From Chitinophaga solisilvae (GTDB lineage Bacteria; Bacteroidota; Bacteroidia; Chitinophagales; Chitinophagaceae): a stretch of 64,000 nucleotides of DNA. The notes under the pieces are model-generated. The model did no database searches and had not been told where the DNA came from. It worked only from the letters and a program-made list of their open reading frames with translations. The position numbers and the translations under genes were made by a program. Shown piece by piece: positions 1-8,923 of the stretch (within the stretch, counting starts at the first letter, position 1; every line of letters begins with the position of its first letter). The stretch is taken from positions 310,001-374,000 of the forward strand of contig NZ_JAABOK010000006.1 of the NCBI RefSeq assembly GCF_009928525.1, written 5' to 3'.

Positions 1-2
1 GC

Positions 3-1268
3 GTATTCCCTTCTTTCTCCCTGGGGTGGGTAGCTTCCAAAGAGTCCTTCTGGCCGCAGAATGATGTGGTAGACTTCCTGAAATTCCGCGGCGGCTACGG
101 TGTTGTCGGCAGCGATGAAATCGGCGACGGCGCATTCCTCTCTACTATCGGCAGCGGCAGGAACTATACTATCGGTACCGGCGATCAGGCTATCGTGATA
201 GGATACAGCCCCAATGCGCCTTCCAACCCGAACCTGAAATGGGAATCTACCAGCCAGGCTAACATCGGCTTTGAAGCGACTGTCCTGAATAATATCACCA
301 TCGGGTTCGACTGGTTCAGTAAAGAAACCAGGGATATCCTCATGAAACCACGTATACCCCTGTACGTAGGTGCTATTGATAATCCGGCAGACAACGTAGG
401 CTCCATGAAAAATACCGGTTTTGAGATAGAACTGGGATACCGGAAGAAACTGGGAGAAGTAAATTTCAGCGCCAACGCCAACGTATCACATATCAAAAAT
501 ACCGTTACCTGGCTGGGCAACGGCGTATCCTTCCTCACCGGTCATGAAGTGAATTTCAAGAATATGGACCAGATCGTAAGAACTGCTGTAGGACATCCTT
601 TCAACGCTTTTTACGGGTATCAGTCAGCCGGTATTTTCCAGACGCAGCAGGAAGTAGACAGCTATGTAGACAGCAAAGGCAAGAAGATACAGCCGGATGC
701 CCAACCCGGCGATTTCCGCTGGGCTGATCTCGACGGCGACGGCGTTATCACCGATAAGGACCGCAAGTTCCTCGGCAACCCTACGCCTACCTGGACTTAC
801 GGTATTACCCTCAACGCTGCCTGGAAAGGTTTTGATATCGTGGTATTTGGCCAGGGTGCAGGAGGTAACAAAGTATTCCAGGGGTTACGCCGCCTGGATA
901 TTGCCAATGCCAACTGGCAGACAAAAGCCCTGGACCGCTGGACAGGAGCCGGTTCTACCAATGACAATCCGCGTCTGACCATGCAGGATAAAAACAAAAA
1001 CTATAACAGGCTTTCCGACTTCTACCTCGAAGACGGCAGCTATTTCCGCCTGAAATCCCTGCAGATTGGCTATTCGCTGCCCGCATCCGTAACAGGTAAT
1101 ATCGGCCTGCAGAGAATCAGGATATACCTGATGAGCGAAAATCTCTTCACTATCACCAAATACACCGGATACGATCCTGAAATCGGTGGTACCAACGCGC
1201 TGAGCGTAGACCGCGGCGTATACCCGCAGGCACGCTCCTTTATGGCAGGACTGAACGTTACCTTCTGA
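3..1268 (+). CDS. SusC-family TonB-dependent outer membrane receptor, C-terminal part (5' end outside window)
   Basis: Outer membrane beta-barrel that imports oligosaccharides with its SusD partner. The reading frame is open from the window edge, so the signal peptide, carboxypeptidase-like domain, TonB box and most of the plug lie upstream. What is visible is the barrel's C-terminal ~420 residues: the SusC-typical stretch with PNPNLKWEST, the segment DGDGVITDKDRKFLGNPTPTW and its GQGAGGNKVF loop, the run DGSYFRLKSLQIGYSLP, and a terminal strand ending in a phenylalanine (GLNVTF), the usual barrel-assembly signal. The SusD gene follows after 15 bp, so the pair is surely co-transcribed. The call as SusC rather than a general TonB receptor rests on these motifs and the SusD neighbour. 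Confidence 0.95.
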   Translation, partial: VFPSFSLGWVASKESFWPQNDVVDFLKFRGGYGVVGSDEIGDGAFLSTIGSGRNYTIGTGDQAIVIGYSPNAPSNPNLKWESTSQANIGFEATVLNNITIGFDWFSKETRDILMKPRIPLYVGAIDNPADNVGSMKNTGFEIELGYRKKLGEVNFSANANVSHIKNTVTWLGNGVSFLTGHEVNFKNMDQIVRTAVGHPFNAFYGYQSAGIFQTQQEVDSYVDSKGKKIQPDAQPGDFRWADLDGDGVITDKDRKFLGNPTPTWTYGITLNAAWKGFDIVVFGQGAGGNKVFQGLRRLDIANANWQTKALDRWTGAGSTNDNPRLTMQDKNKNYNRLSDFYLEDGSYFRLKSLQIGYSLPASVTGNIGLQRIRIYLMSENLFTITKYTGYDPEIGGTNALSVDRGVYPQARSFMAGLNVTF

Positions 1269-1283
1269 TCACTTTAAAGCTGA

Positions 1284-2846
1284 ATGAAAATGAGAACAAA
1301 ACATATCTTCCCTATCATAGCACTGGCCGCAGGCATGCAGCTGGTCACCTCCTGCAAGGACAGTTTCCTGGACGTACAACCCAAAGGGTCCTTCCTGGAA
1401 TCTAATTATTACCGCAATGAAGCAGAAGCCTATACCGGCCTGGTAGCCGTATATGACGTAGTAGGCTGGCAGAGCGCCGGCTTCATCACCAAAGTAGGTA
1501 CGCTCAACAGTGCCTCCGACGATCACTTTGCCGGCGGCGCTACTATCGGTGATATACAGGCCTACCAGGTAATGACCAACTGGCAGATAACACCGTTTAT
1601 CGGTCCGCAGGAAGACCTCTGGAAGAAAGGCTTTGCCGGTGTATTCCGTGCCAACACCCTGCTGCAGAAGCTGCCCGCAGTGCCCATGGATGAAGGCAGG
1701 AAAAAACGTTTCGTGGCGGAAGCCAAATATCTCCGTGCTTTCTTCTATTTCGACCTGATCAGGTTCTTTAAAAATATACCGCTGCTCACGCAAACCGTCA
1801 CACCCGCCGGCATGTACGATGTGCCGCAGGCTGCGCCTGCCGACGTTTACGCGCAGATCATCAGCGACCTGAAAGATGCCATTGCAGAAACGAATCTGCC
1901 TGACCGCATACCGGTAGCTTCCGAAGGCGGCCGCATCAGCAGAGGCGCCGCTCATGCGCTTCTCGGTAAAGTGTATCTGTACCAGCAACGCTGGACAGAA
2001 GCTGCTGCAGAACTGAAAGAGGTAAACGGTGAAACACCCGGTCAGCCCAGCGCTAAATACGGCTATCAGCTGGTGGAAAAATTCGCTGACCTCTGGCGCT
2101 CTGATGTAGCCCATAAATTCAACAGTGAGTCTGTTATGGAAATCAGCTTCACCTCTCTCTCCGGCGGTACCTGGGGTACTGCGGCAGGCACAGAGGGTAA
2201 TATGCTGAACATCCTCGTAGGCCCGAGAAAATATGAACCAAAGGCCGGCTTCACCGTACCAGACTTCGTTTCCGGCTGGGGCTTCAACGTGGTATCAAAA
2301 GAGTTGTATAATGTATTGCACTTCGATCCCCGCTTTAATGCCACCATTGCGGATCTGGATAGTATGGAACGTATCGGGGCAGTGAAATATGAACATTCCT
2401 ATAACAACACCGGCTACTACCTGAACAAGTTCGCCGGCCGTGTGTCTAACGAAAGCCAGGGCGGCGGCGACAAACCGCTGAATTTCCCGCAGAATATGTA
2501 CGAAATACGTCTCGCAGACACCTACCTCATGGAAGCAGAAGCCCGTGTAAAAGCAGGTGAGGGAGGTGGTGCAGGCACCCGCGCCTATGCACTGCTCAAT
2601 GCTGTCCGCACCCGCGTCGGCTTAGGCCCGGTAGTAGCTACCTTCGATAACATCTTCAACGAAAGAAGACTCGAACTCGCCGGTGAAGGTCACCGCTTCT
2701 TTGACCTCGTCAGAACAGGGAAAGCAGCAGCCTTCCTCAGCACCCGCGGATTCACCCCTGATAAAAACGAAATCCTTCCCATACCACAACTGGAGCTGGA
2801 AAATACAAAGCTGGAGCAGAGCAGGGAGTGGGGAGGGAATAAATAG
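1284..2846 (+). CDS. SusD/RagB-family outer membrane nutrient-binding lipoprotein
   Basis: Surface lipoprotein that caps the SusC channel and binds glycan. It has a lipoprotein signal with lipobox VTSC (Cys24) followed by KDSFLDVQPKGSF, the typical SusD N-terminus. The middle holds TPR-like helices (for example FVAEAKYLRAFFYFDLIRFF, and ISRGAAHALLGKVYLYQQRW), and the C-terminus the RagB/SusD signature with RLADTYLMEAEA and a final region NERRLELAGEGHRFFDLVRTG. Its 520 residues are usual for the family. It lies directly behind SusC and ahead of two glycoside hydrolases, so the ligand is probably a beta-glucan (inference from the neighbours, not from SusD sequence). Confidence 0.96.
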   Translation: MKMRTKHIFPIIALAAGMQLVTSCKDSFLDVQPKGSFLESNYYRNEAEAYTGLVAVYDVVGWQSAGFITKVGTLNSASDDHFAGGATIGDIQAYQVMTNWQITPFIGPQEDLWKKGFAGVFRANTLLQKLPAVPMDEGRKKRFVAEAKYLRAFFYFDLIRFFKNIPLLTQTVTPAGMYDVPQAAPADVYAQIISDLKDAIAETNLPDRIPVASEGGRISRGAAHALLGKVYLYQQRWTEAAAELKEVNGETPGQPSAKYGYQLVEKFADLWRSDVAHKFNSESVMEISFTSLSGGTWGTAAGTEGNMLNILVGPRKYEPKAGFTVPDFVSGWGFNVVSKELYNVLHFDPRFNATIADLDSMERIGAVKYEHSYNNTGYYLNKFAGRVSNESQGGGDKPLNFPQNMYEIRLADTYLMEAEARVKAGEGGGAGTRAYALLNAVRTRVGLGPVVATFDNIFNERRLELAGEGHRFFDLVRTGKAAAFLSTRGFTPDKNEILPIPQLELENTKLEQSREWGGNK

Positions 2847-2852
2847 CATGTT

Positions 2853-3083
2853 GTAATTACGAATTACAAATTACGAATTGCGAATGTGGAGCGAAGAGCA
2901 GAGCGGATGTGGTATGGGAGATTTTTTGTTTGGAATGTTGATACCCATCATAGCATTCTTTTGTACCTGTAAGCCAGGGGAAACATGGATTCATGTCAGT
3001 AGCTCAAATAAAAAATCTCAGATTGTGATCCGCTTCGGTCTTCGCTTTACATTCGTAATTCGTAATTCGCAATTCGTAATTAC
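2853..3083. repeat. Long intergenic inverted repeat, heptad type (copy 1)
   Basis: Fills most of the SusD-GH16 gap. The left arm (2853-2900) is made of ACGAATT/GCGAATT heptads running into GAGCGAAGAGCAGAGCGGAT. The right arm (about 3020-3083) is its imperfect complement, ending AATTCGTAATTAC. The central spacer is about 120 bp, the longest of the set. No gene is visible inside; the short open frame crossing it has no recognisable features. It sits inside what is otherwise one co-directional operon, so it could act as a processing or attenuation hairpin between the transport pair and the hydrolases. Confidence 0.8.
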
Positions 3084-3100
3084 CCTAAATCACCATCAAT

Positions 3101-3892
3101 ATGATAGCACTATTCCTGCTCTTATTGGATACTGTGGCACCGGTGCAGCAGCGCCGCGCAGCATTCGAAACCACACCTGTGTGGGCGGATGAGTTTAATA
3201 TAAATGGGTTGCCGGATACCGCGAAATGGAATTATGATACGGGAGGTAGCGGCTGGGGAAATCATGAGCTGCAGTATTATACCGGTCGCGGTGGAAATGC
3301 TGTGGTGGAAAATGGGGTATTGAAGATTACTGCACGGAGGGAAGAAAAAAATGGTAACAGGTATACTTCAGCGCGGATGGTGACCAAAGGGAAGGGCGAT
3401 TTCCTGTACGGACGTTTTGAAATCCGTGCAAAGCTGCCGCAGGGAAAAGGCACCTGGCCCGCTATCTGGATGTTGCCTACTGACTGGGAATATGGCCCCT
3501 GGCCTAATTCGGGCGAGATAGATATCATGGAACATGTAGGATATGCTCCGGATACCGTGCATGTCAGTACACACAGTGCGGCGTACTATTTCAAAATCAA
3601 TACGCAGAAAACAGCCCGGCAACACGTGGAAGGCGCTATGACCGGCTTTCATCTCTACCGGGTGGACTGGACACCGGATGCTATCCGCGGATATATTGAT
3701 GACCGGCTGGTATTTGAATCGCTGAATGAGCAAAAGACTTTCCGGGAATGGCCTTTCGATAAACGTTTCCACCTGCTGCTGAATGTGGCGGTTGGCGGCG
3801 ACTGGGGCGGAGCGCAGGGTATTGATGAAAATATTTTCCCTGCAACGATGGAAGCAGATTATGTACGCGTATATAAAATGATAACTAAGTAA
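3101..3892 (+). CDS. Glycoside hydrolase family 16 endo-beta-glucanase (laminarinase type)
   Basis: Secreted or lipid-anchored endo-beta-1,3-glucanase. A short hydrophobic N-terminus precedes a single GH16 domain. The catalytic block EIDIMEHVG gives nucleophile Glu139, helper Asp141 and acid/base Glu144. Other GH16 landmarks are WADEFNINGLPDTAKWNYDTGG near the start, SARMVTKGKGDFLYGRFEIRAKLP, GTWPAIWMLP, and the C-terminal NVAVGGDWGG. Its 263 residues match a lone catalytic domain. The stop codon overlaps the ATG of the GH30 gene by one base (TAATG), so the two are translationally coupled. Agarase or licheninase specificity cannot be excluded, but a GH30 partner favours branched beta-1,3/1,6-glucan. 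Confidence 0.93.
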   Translation: MIALFLLLLDTVAPVQQRRAAFETTPVWADEFNINGLPDTAKWNYDTGGSGWGNHELQYYTGRGGNAVVENGVLKITARREEKNGNRYTSARMVTKGKGDFLYGRFEIRAKLPQGKGTWPAIWMLPTDWEYGPWPNSGEIDIMEHVGYAPDTVHVSTHSAAYYFKINTQKTARQHVEGAMTGFHLYRVDWTPDAIRGYIDDRLVFESLNEQKTFREWPFDKRFHLLLNVAVGGDWGGAQGIDENIFPATMEADYVRVYKMITK

Positions 3893-5274
3893 TGAAACGT
3901 ATCTGCCTGATAGTATTAATGCTGGCCGTTTATTTCCCAGCATTGCCGCAAACGCTGCAGAGCAGGGTAACTGCTGGGGATAGGTCAGCTGTGTTGCAAC
4001 CCGGCGCCATAGCGGTATTCAACCATAAGGATAATGGTAGTCCGGTTATTGAGGTGAATGAGACGGAAACGTATCAGTCCGTAGACGGTTTCGGATTTAC
4101 CCTTACCGGTGGCAGCGCAACACTGATTAATAAAATGCCGGCTGCACAGCAGCAGCAATTACTACGGGAACTGTTTCTGACAGCTGGGAATGGGATTGGT
4201 ATCAGCTATCTGCGTGTTACCATCGGCGCTTCCGATCTGAGCGATCATGTTTTTACCTACGATGAGATGCCCGCAGGACAGACGGATACTGCATTGCAGC
4301 ATTTTAGTATGGATGTGGAGAAGGCAGACCTGATACCGGTACTGCAGAAAATTGTGGCGCTTAATCCGGCTGTTAAGATTTTGGGTTCACCATGGACAGC
4401 TCCTACCTGGATGAAGAACAATCATGCTTTCATTGGCGGAAGCCTGCAACGGCAATACTTCCGGGCATATGCCCGCTATTTTGTGAAATATATCCAGGCG
4501 ATGAAAGCAGCCGGTATTACGATAGACGCCATTACACCGCAGAATGAACCGCTGCATCCCGGCAATAATCCCAGTATGCTGATGCTGGCGGAAGATCAGC
4601 GCGACTTTGTGAAATATAACCTGGGACCAGCTTTCAGAGAGGCGGGCCTCTCCACAAAAATTATTCTCTACGATCATAACTGCGACCGTCCTGATTACCC
4701 GTTGTCGATTTTGCAGGACAGCGTCGCGTATCCCTTTATCGACGGTTCGGCGTTTCACCTGTATGGTGGCGAAATTACCGCGCTGACTACCGTCCATAAT
4801 GCATTCCCGGAGAAGCACGTGTATTTCACGGAACAATGGTCCGATGGGAAGGGCCGCTTTGACCGCGAGCTGAAAGGTAATGTTACCCGTCTCATTATAG
4901 GCGCTATGCGCAATTGGAGCCGTAATGTGCTGCAGTGGAACCTGGCCGCCGACCCGCAATGGAATCCGCATACTGATAAAGGCGGCTGTACGCAGTGCCT
5001 GGGCGCGGTAACGATCGATGGCAGCGAGGTTACGAGGAATTCGTCTTACTATGTCATCGGTCACGCTGCTAAGTTTGTGCCGGCAGGATCCGTCAGAATT
5101 GCTTCCGGTAGCATACCACAGCTGGATAATGTGGCGTTTAGAACGCCTGCCGGGAAAAAAGTGCTGATAGTGGTCAATAACCATCTGCAGCAACAGTCCT
5201 TTCAGATCAGGAGCGGAGGCAGGCTTGCCGCCGTTAGCCTGCCATCCGGCGCAGTAGCCACTTACGTCTGGTAA
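3892..5274 (+). CDS. Glycoside hydrolase family 30 (beta-1,6-glucanase / glucosylceramidase type)
   Basis: Secreted retaining hydrolase, 460 residues, with an N-terminal signal peptide ending near LPQTLQ. The (beta/alpha)8 barrel carries acid/base Glu219 in TPQNEP and nucleophile Glu314 in YFTEQWSDG. The DGFGFTLTGGSA segment near residue 66 and the C-terminal beta-sandwich (SSYYVIGHAAKFVPAGSVRI) are typical of GH30. GH30 subfamilies include beta-1,6-glucanases, which would remove side branches of laminarin or fungal glucan while the coupled GH16 cuts the main chain. Exact subfamily not determinable by eye. Confidence 0.92.
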   Translation: MKRICLIVLMLAVYFPALPQTLQSRVTAGDRSAVLQPGAIAVFNHKDNGSPVIEVNETETYQSVDGFGFTLTGGSATLINKMPAAQQQQLLRELFLTAGNGIGISYLRVTIGASDLSDHVFTYDEMPAGQTDTALQHFSMDVEKADLIPVLQKIVALNPAVKILGSPWTAPTWMKNNHAFIGGSLQRQYFRAYARYFVKYIQAMKAAGITIDAITPQNEPLHPGNNPSMLMLAEDQRDFVKYNLGPAFREAGLSTKIILYDHNCDRPDYPLSILQDSVAYPFIDGSAFHLYGGEITALTTVHNAFPEKHVYFTEQWSDGKGRFDRELKGNVTRLIIGAMRNWSRNVLQWNLAADPQWNPHTDKGGCTQCLGAVTIDGSEVTRNSSYYVIGHAAKFVPAGSVRIASGSIPQLDNVAFRTPAGKKVLIVVNNHLQQQSFQIRSGGRLAAVSLPSGAVATYVW

Positions 5275-5376
5275 TATTCCAAAAAGAAAAGGATACAACA
5301 ACTAATACTGACCTGACCCATCATTGGGGCTCCTGGAAAGCGCTGCCATGGCGCAGCAACGCGTAACTGTCTGCAC

Positions 5377-5478
5377 TTATTTGATTATGTAATTTTTTGA
5401 GATTTGTTTCTGTTACAGATGTCCGTTACCTTCCATGAGGCATCTTGAACAGCACAAATCTCAAATAATCAAATAATC
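5377..5478. repeat. Long intergenic inverted repeat, octamer type (copy 2)
   Basis: The left arm starts CTTATTTGATTATGTAATTT and reaches GAGATTTGT; the right arm is ACAAATCTC followed by AAATAATC repeats and ends two bases before the ATG of the Crp-type regulator. The spacer of about 45 bp is not self-complementary. The rest of the 206-bp gap (5275-5376) shows no gene. Because the right arm abuts the start codon, any transcript from upstream would carry this hairpin over the ribosome entry site. Confidence 0.7.
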
Positions 5479-5480
5479 AC

Positions 5481-6107
5481 ATGAATAATGAACTGATCAA
5501 CTTCACGGCTTTTCAATCTTCGCCGGAATTACGGGAGAAGCTCTATGAGCATAGTGTTATCCGTACTTTCAGCGAAGGGGATGTGATATTGCAGGAAAAC
5601 GCGAATATCTACGCTATTCCTATTGTGGTGAAAGGAAGCATTCGGGTGATGCGTACGGAAGAAGACGGGCGGGAGATCCTGCTGTATTATATCCGGGCGG
5701 GCGAGAGCTGTATTATGTCATTCCTGGGAGGGATGCATCAGGAGAGCAGCAAGATAAAAGCGGTGGTGGAAGAGGAAGCGGAGATTTATTTTCTGCCGGT
5801 AGATAAGGTGAATCTCTTTATCAAAGAATATCCGGAGTGGCTGGATTATATATTCAGATTATATCATAAACGTTTTGAAGAATTGCTGGAAGTGGTAAAT
5901 GCCGTAGCATTTAAGAAAACGGATGAACGTTTGCTGCAATTGTTAAGAAAGAAGTCGGAGCTGACCGGCGCCGCTACGCTGCGGATTACGCATGAACAGC
6001 TGGCCAATGAGCTGGGAACAGCCAGGGTAGTAGTTTCCCGCCTGCTGAAACAACTGGAGGATGCTGGCGTAGTCACCCTCGGCAGAAATAAAATTACCCT
6101 TATGTAA
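5481..6107 (+). CDS. Crp/Fnr-family transcriptional regulator of the sulfide-oxidation operon
   Basis: 208-residue regulator with an N-terminal cyclic-nucleotide-binding-type beta-roll (about 20-130, with GDVILQENANIYAIPIVVKGSIRV) and a C-terminal winged helix (about 150-205, ITHEQLANELGTARVVVSRLLKQLEDAGVV). It has few Cys residues in the sensing domain (GESCIMSF near residue 75) and lacks an FNR-like N-terminal cluster, so a thiol or persulfide signal is possible but unproven. It stands 44 bp ahead of the TSUP carrier and persulfide dioxygenase, an arrangement in which Crp-type proteins commonly control sulfide detoxification in Bacteroidota. Confidence 0.88.
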   Translation: MNNELINFTAFQSSPELREKLYEHSVIRTFSEGDVILQENANIYAIPIVVKGSIRVMRTEEDGREILLYYIRAGESCIMSFLGGMHQESSKIKAVVEEEAEIYFLPVDKVNLFIKEYPEWLDYIFRLYHKRFEELLEVVNAVAFKKTDERLLQLLRKKSELTGAATLRITHEQLANELGTARVVVSRLLKQLEDAGVVTLGRNKITLM

Positions 6108-6151
6108 CAAAAGTAACCGGGCAGCCGCCGGATAAAACAGACCTTTGTCGT

Positions 6152-6934
6152 ATGGTAACTGTTTTATTATTGTTGGGTATACTGATCGGGCTATTGCTCG
6201 GTTTAACCGGCGCAGGAGGGAGTATTCTTACTGTTCCTGTGCTGGTATATATTGCAGGGCTGGAAACTTCTGTTGCCACGGCCTATTCTCTTTTTATAGT
6301 AGGCGTGACTGCCCTGTACGGCGCTGCCGGTCCTGTGATGCAGGGCAAAGTTGATTTCCGGACAGCCCTGTTGCTGGCCATACCTTCCTTTATCGCTGTT
6401 TTTTTTACCCGTCATTTACTGCTGCCGGTTATCCCGGAACATTGGGTACATACCGGACGTTTAACAATAGATAAGTCCGGTGGCCTGATGCTGCTGTTCG
6501 CGCTGGTGATGTTGTGGGCCGGCAGGGCCATGGTGACGCAGCCAGTGCGTGTAACCGGTACCGTTAGTTATCCGGCCGTGTTGATTGCCGGTGTGCTTAC
6601 CGGTGTGGTAGCGGGGCTGGTAGGGGCCGGCGGTGGTTTCCTGATTATTCCGGCGCTGATATTGTTTGCCGGCATGGATATGAAAACAGCTGTCAGCACT
6701 TCGCTGGCCATCATAGCGGTGAACTCACTGCTGGGCTTTTCGGGAGATCTGTTGAACGGATTGCATCCGGACTGGCGTTTTCTGGGTTGGTTTAGTCTGC
6801 TGACTGTAGCGGGAATGATGGGTGGCAGGCTGCTGGAAAGAAAAGTCCGCAGTCATCAGCTGAAAACACTTTTCGGATGGCTGGTGATGGTGCTCGGCGT
6901 TATTATCATTATAAAAGAATTGTTATGCACATAG
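6152..6934 (+). CDS. TSUP (TauE/SafE) family sulfite or thiosulfate exporter
   Basis: Inner membrane carrier of 260 residues with about eight hydrophobic segments and the duplicated TSUP signature GLTGAGGSILTVPVLVYIAG (near residue 18) and GLVGAGGGFLIIPALILFAG (near residue 155). The internal repeat is clear by eye. It probably exports sulfite or thiosulfate made by the dioxygenase-rhodanese encoded next. The end overlaps the following gene by 10 bp, showing tight operon packing. Confidence 0.92.
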   Translation: MVTVLLLLGILIGLLLGLTGAGGSILTVPVLVYIAGLETSVATAYSLFIVGVTALYGAAGPVMQGKVDFRTALLLAIPSFIAVFFTRHLLLPVIPEHWVHTGRLTIDKSGGLMLLFALVMLWAGRAMVTQPVRVTGTVSYPAVLIAGVLTGVVAGLVGAGGGFLIIPALILFAGMDMKTAVSTSLAIIAVNSLLGFSGDLLNGLHPDWRFLGWFSLLTVAGMMGGRLLERKVRSHQLKTLFGWLVMVLGVIIIIKELLCT

Positions 6935-8337
6935 AACAGATTTATACCGGCTGCCTGGCGCAGGGAGCCTATTATATCACTTCAGGCGGCGAGGCTGCTA
7001 TTATTGATCCGTTGCGGGAAACGAAGCCCTATCTGCAGCGTGCGGAAAAAGACGGTGTGACGGTTAAGTACATTTTTGAAACACATTTTCATGCAGATTT
7101 TGTTTCCGGTCATCTCGATCTGCACGAACAGACGGGCGCACCTATTGTGTACGGACCCGGCGCTAATCCTGCTTTTGCTGCTGTCATTGCGGAAGACGGG
7201 CAGGAGTTCCGCATAGGAGATGTTACCATTAAGGTATTGCATACGCCGGGGCATACACTGGAAAGTGTTACCTATCTGCTGAAAGATGAAACGGGAAAGG
7301 ACAGGGCTATTTTCACCGGGGATACGCTGTTCCTGGGAGATGTAGGCCGGCCGGACCTGGCGCAGAAAGGGGCAGACCTTACGCAGGAAGATCTGGCAGG
7401 TATGCTGTATGATAGCCTGACACAAAAGATACTACCGCTGGCAGATGATATCGTCGTATATCCGGCACATGGCGCAGGGTCTGCCTGCGGCAAGAATATG
7501 ATGAAAGAAACCTCCGATACGCTGGGACATCAGAAGGCTATGAACTACGCCCTCAATCAGCCGGACAAAGCGGCTTTCATCGCTGCCGTTACGGAAGGAC
7601 TGACGCCGCCTCCGGCTTATTTCCCCATGAATGTGCTGATGAATAAAAAGGGATATAAGCATCTGGAAGATGTGATGAAGCAGGGGCTTATCGCTTTTCC
7701 GCCGGAGGAATTTGAAACGGCCGCCAACAGTACACGTGCGCTGATCCTGGATACACGGAACAGCGATGATTTTGCCAAAGGCTTTGTGCCGCAGTCCGTC
7801 AATATAGGGCTGAATGGCGATTTCGCACCCTGGGTAGGCGCGCTGGTAGCCGATGTAACGCAACCTTTGCTGCTGGTGGCCGCACCGGGTACAGAAGAGG
7901 AAGTAATTACACGCCTGAGCCGGGTAGGCTTTGATAATATCCTGGGATACCTGAAAGGCGGCATAGAAGCCTGGATCGCAGCCGGGAAACAGGCAGATAC
8001 CGTTAACCGTATTCCGGCTTCAGCATTGGCGGATGCATTTACCCGGGATGTAACGGTGATAGATGTACGAAAAGAAACAGAATATCTCAGCGCTCACGTG
8101 GAGGGTGCATTTAATAAGCCGCTGAACTATATCAGCAGCTGGGTCCGGGATCTGGACGATAGTCAGCATGTTTACCTGCACTGTGCCGGCGGCTATCGCA
8201 GTATGATGGCGGCCAGTATATTACAACTGCATGGCTTCCGTAATTTCAGCGAGATAGCCGGCGGCTTCAAAGCTGTCAGTAACAGCGGTGTACCTGTTAC
8301 CACCGCTCCTGATGAGGATAAAATATTTAAACCGTAA
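6925..8337 (+). CDS. Persulfide dioxygenase fused to two rhodanese domains
   Basis: ETHE1-like metallo-beta-lactamase-fold dioxygenase (about 1-235) plus two rhodanese domains (about 265-355 and 375-470). The iron site is built on THFHADF (His54, His56, Asp58), with further landmarks HTPGHT, FTGDTLFLGDVGRPDL and YPAHGAGSACG. The second rhodanese keeps its active Cys420 in HCAGGYRS. The first has LLLVAAPG where the Cys loop should be and is therefore degenerate, probably structural. The start at 6925 (MHIEQIYTGCLAQG) is preferred because the frame upstream encodes only the antisense-like overlap of the carrier gene. Reaction: GSSH or another persulfide to sulfite, then thiosulfate formation. 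Confidence 0.92.
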   Translation: MHIEQIYTGCLAQGAYYITSGGEAAIIDPLRETKPYLQRAEKDGVTVKYIFETHFHADFVSGHLDLHEQTGAPIVYGPGANPAFAAVIAEDGQEFRIGDVTIKVLHTPGHTLESVTYLLKDETGKDRAIFTGDTLFLGDVGRPDLAQKGADLTQEDLAGMLYDSLTQKILPLADDIVVYPAHGAGSACGKNMMKETSDTLGHQKAMNYALNQPDKAAFIAAVTEGLTPPPAYFPMNVLMNKKGYKHLEDVMKQGLIAFPPEEFETAANSTRALILDTRNSDDFAKGFVPQSVNIGLNGDFAPWVGALVADVTQPLLLVAAPGTEEEVITRLSRVGFDNILGYLKGGIEAWIAAGKQADTVNRIPASALADAFTRDVTVIDVRKETEYLSAHVEGAFNKPLNYISSWVRDLDDSQHVYLHCAGGYRSMMAASILQLHGFRNFSEIAGGFKAVSNSGVPVTTAPDEDKIFKP

Positions 8338-8340
8338 GTA

Positions 8341-8913
8341 ATGGAACAATGGATCGAAACGTTGCAGCAGCCCTGGCCCTGGTATGTGGCAGGGCCGCTG
8401 ATAGGGCTGACTGTGCCCTTGTTATTGTGGCTGGGCAATAAATCATTTGGCATCTCTTCTTCACTGCGGCATATCTGTGCCGCCTGTGTACCTGCAGGTA
8501 TTTCTTTCTTTCAGTACAACTGGCGCAAAGAAAAGTGGAACCTGTTTTTTATCGCCGGTATTCTGGCCGGTGGTTTCATAGCGGCGCAGCTGCTGGACAA
8601 CGGCGCGGCTGTCAGCGTACATCCTGCGCTTGCCGGAGAACTGGCGGGGTATGGTATTACCCGTTACGATTCCCTGATACCTGCAGAGCTGTTCAGCTGG
8701 CAGCAGCTGTTTACCTGGCGGGGCATACTGCTGATGGCGGGAGGCGGGCTGCTGGTAGGCTTCGGCAGCCGCTATGCCGGCGGATGTACCAGCGGCCATG
8801 CCATCATGGGCCTGGCTACCTTACAGTGGCCGTCACTGGTAGCTACCTGCTGCTTTATGGCCGGCGGATTTATCATGGCTAATTTTATATTGCCGTTTAT
8901 TCTTTCTCTCTGA
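8341..8913 (+). CDS. YeeE/YedE-family membrane protein (sulfur transport domain)
   Basis: 190-residue multi-pass membrane protein beginning three bases after the dioxygenase stop. It has the YeeE/YedE motif GGGLLVGFGSRYAGGCTSGH near residues 138-157, whose Cys-containing CTSGH loop is the conserved thiosulfate-relay site in this family, plus an earlier conserved-looking HICAACVPAG at about 41-50. In this operon it likely moves sulfur (thiosulfate or a sulfide-derived species) across the inner membrane together with the next gene. Confidence 0.88.
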   Translation: MEQWIETLQQPWPWYVAGPLIGLTVPLLLWLGNKSFGISSSLRHICAACVPAGISFFQYNWRKEKWNLFFIAGILAGGFIAAQLLDNGAAVSVHPALAGELAGYGITRYDSLIPAELFSWQQLFTWRGILLMAGGGLLVGFGSRYAGGCTSGHAIMGLATLQWPSLVATCCFMAGGFIMANFILPFILSL

Positions 8914-8923
8914 ATCTGAAAAA

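Noticed and set aside
1269..2114. Minus-strand open frame of 281 codons across the SusD gene
   Set aside because: It lies wholly antisense to a well-supported SusD protein, has no family features and is a by-product of codon bias.
6139..6146. GACCTTTG as a promoter of the TSUP gene
   Set aside because: It deviates from TAnnTTTG at the first position and lies only five bases before the start codon, which would give no leader.
6877..6924. Upstream extension of the persulfide dioxygenase start
   Set aside because: The extra 16 residues fall inside the exporter gene and do not resemble the family N-terminus; ATG 6925 gives the usual start.
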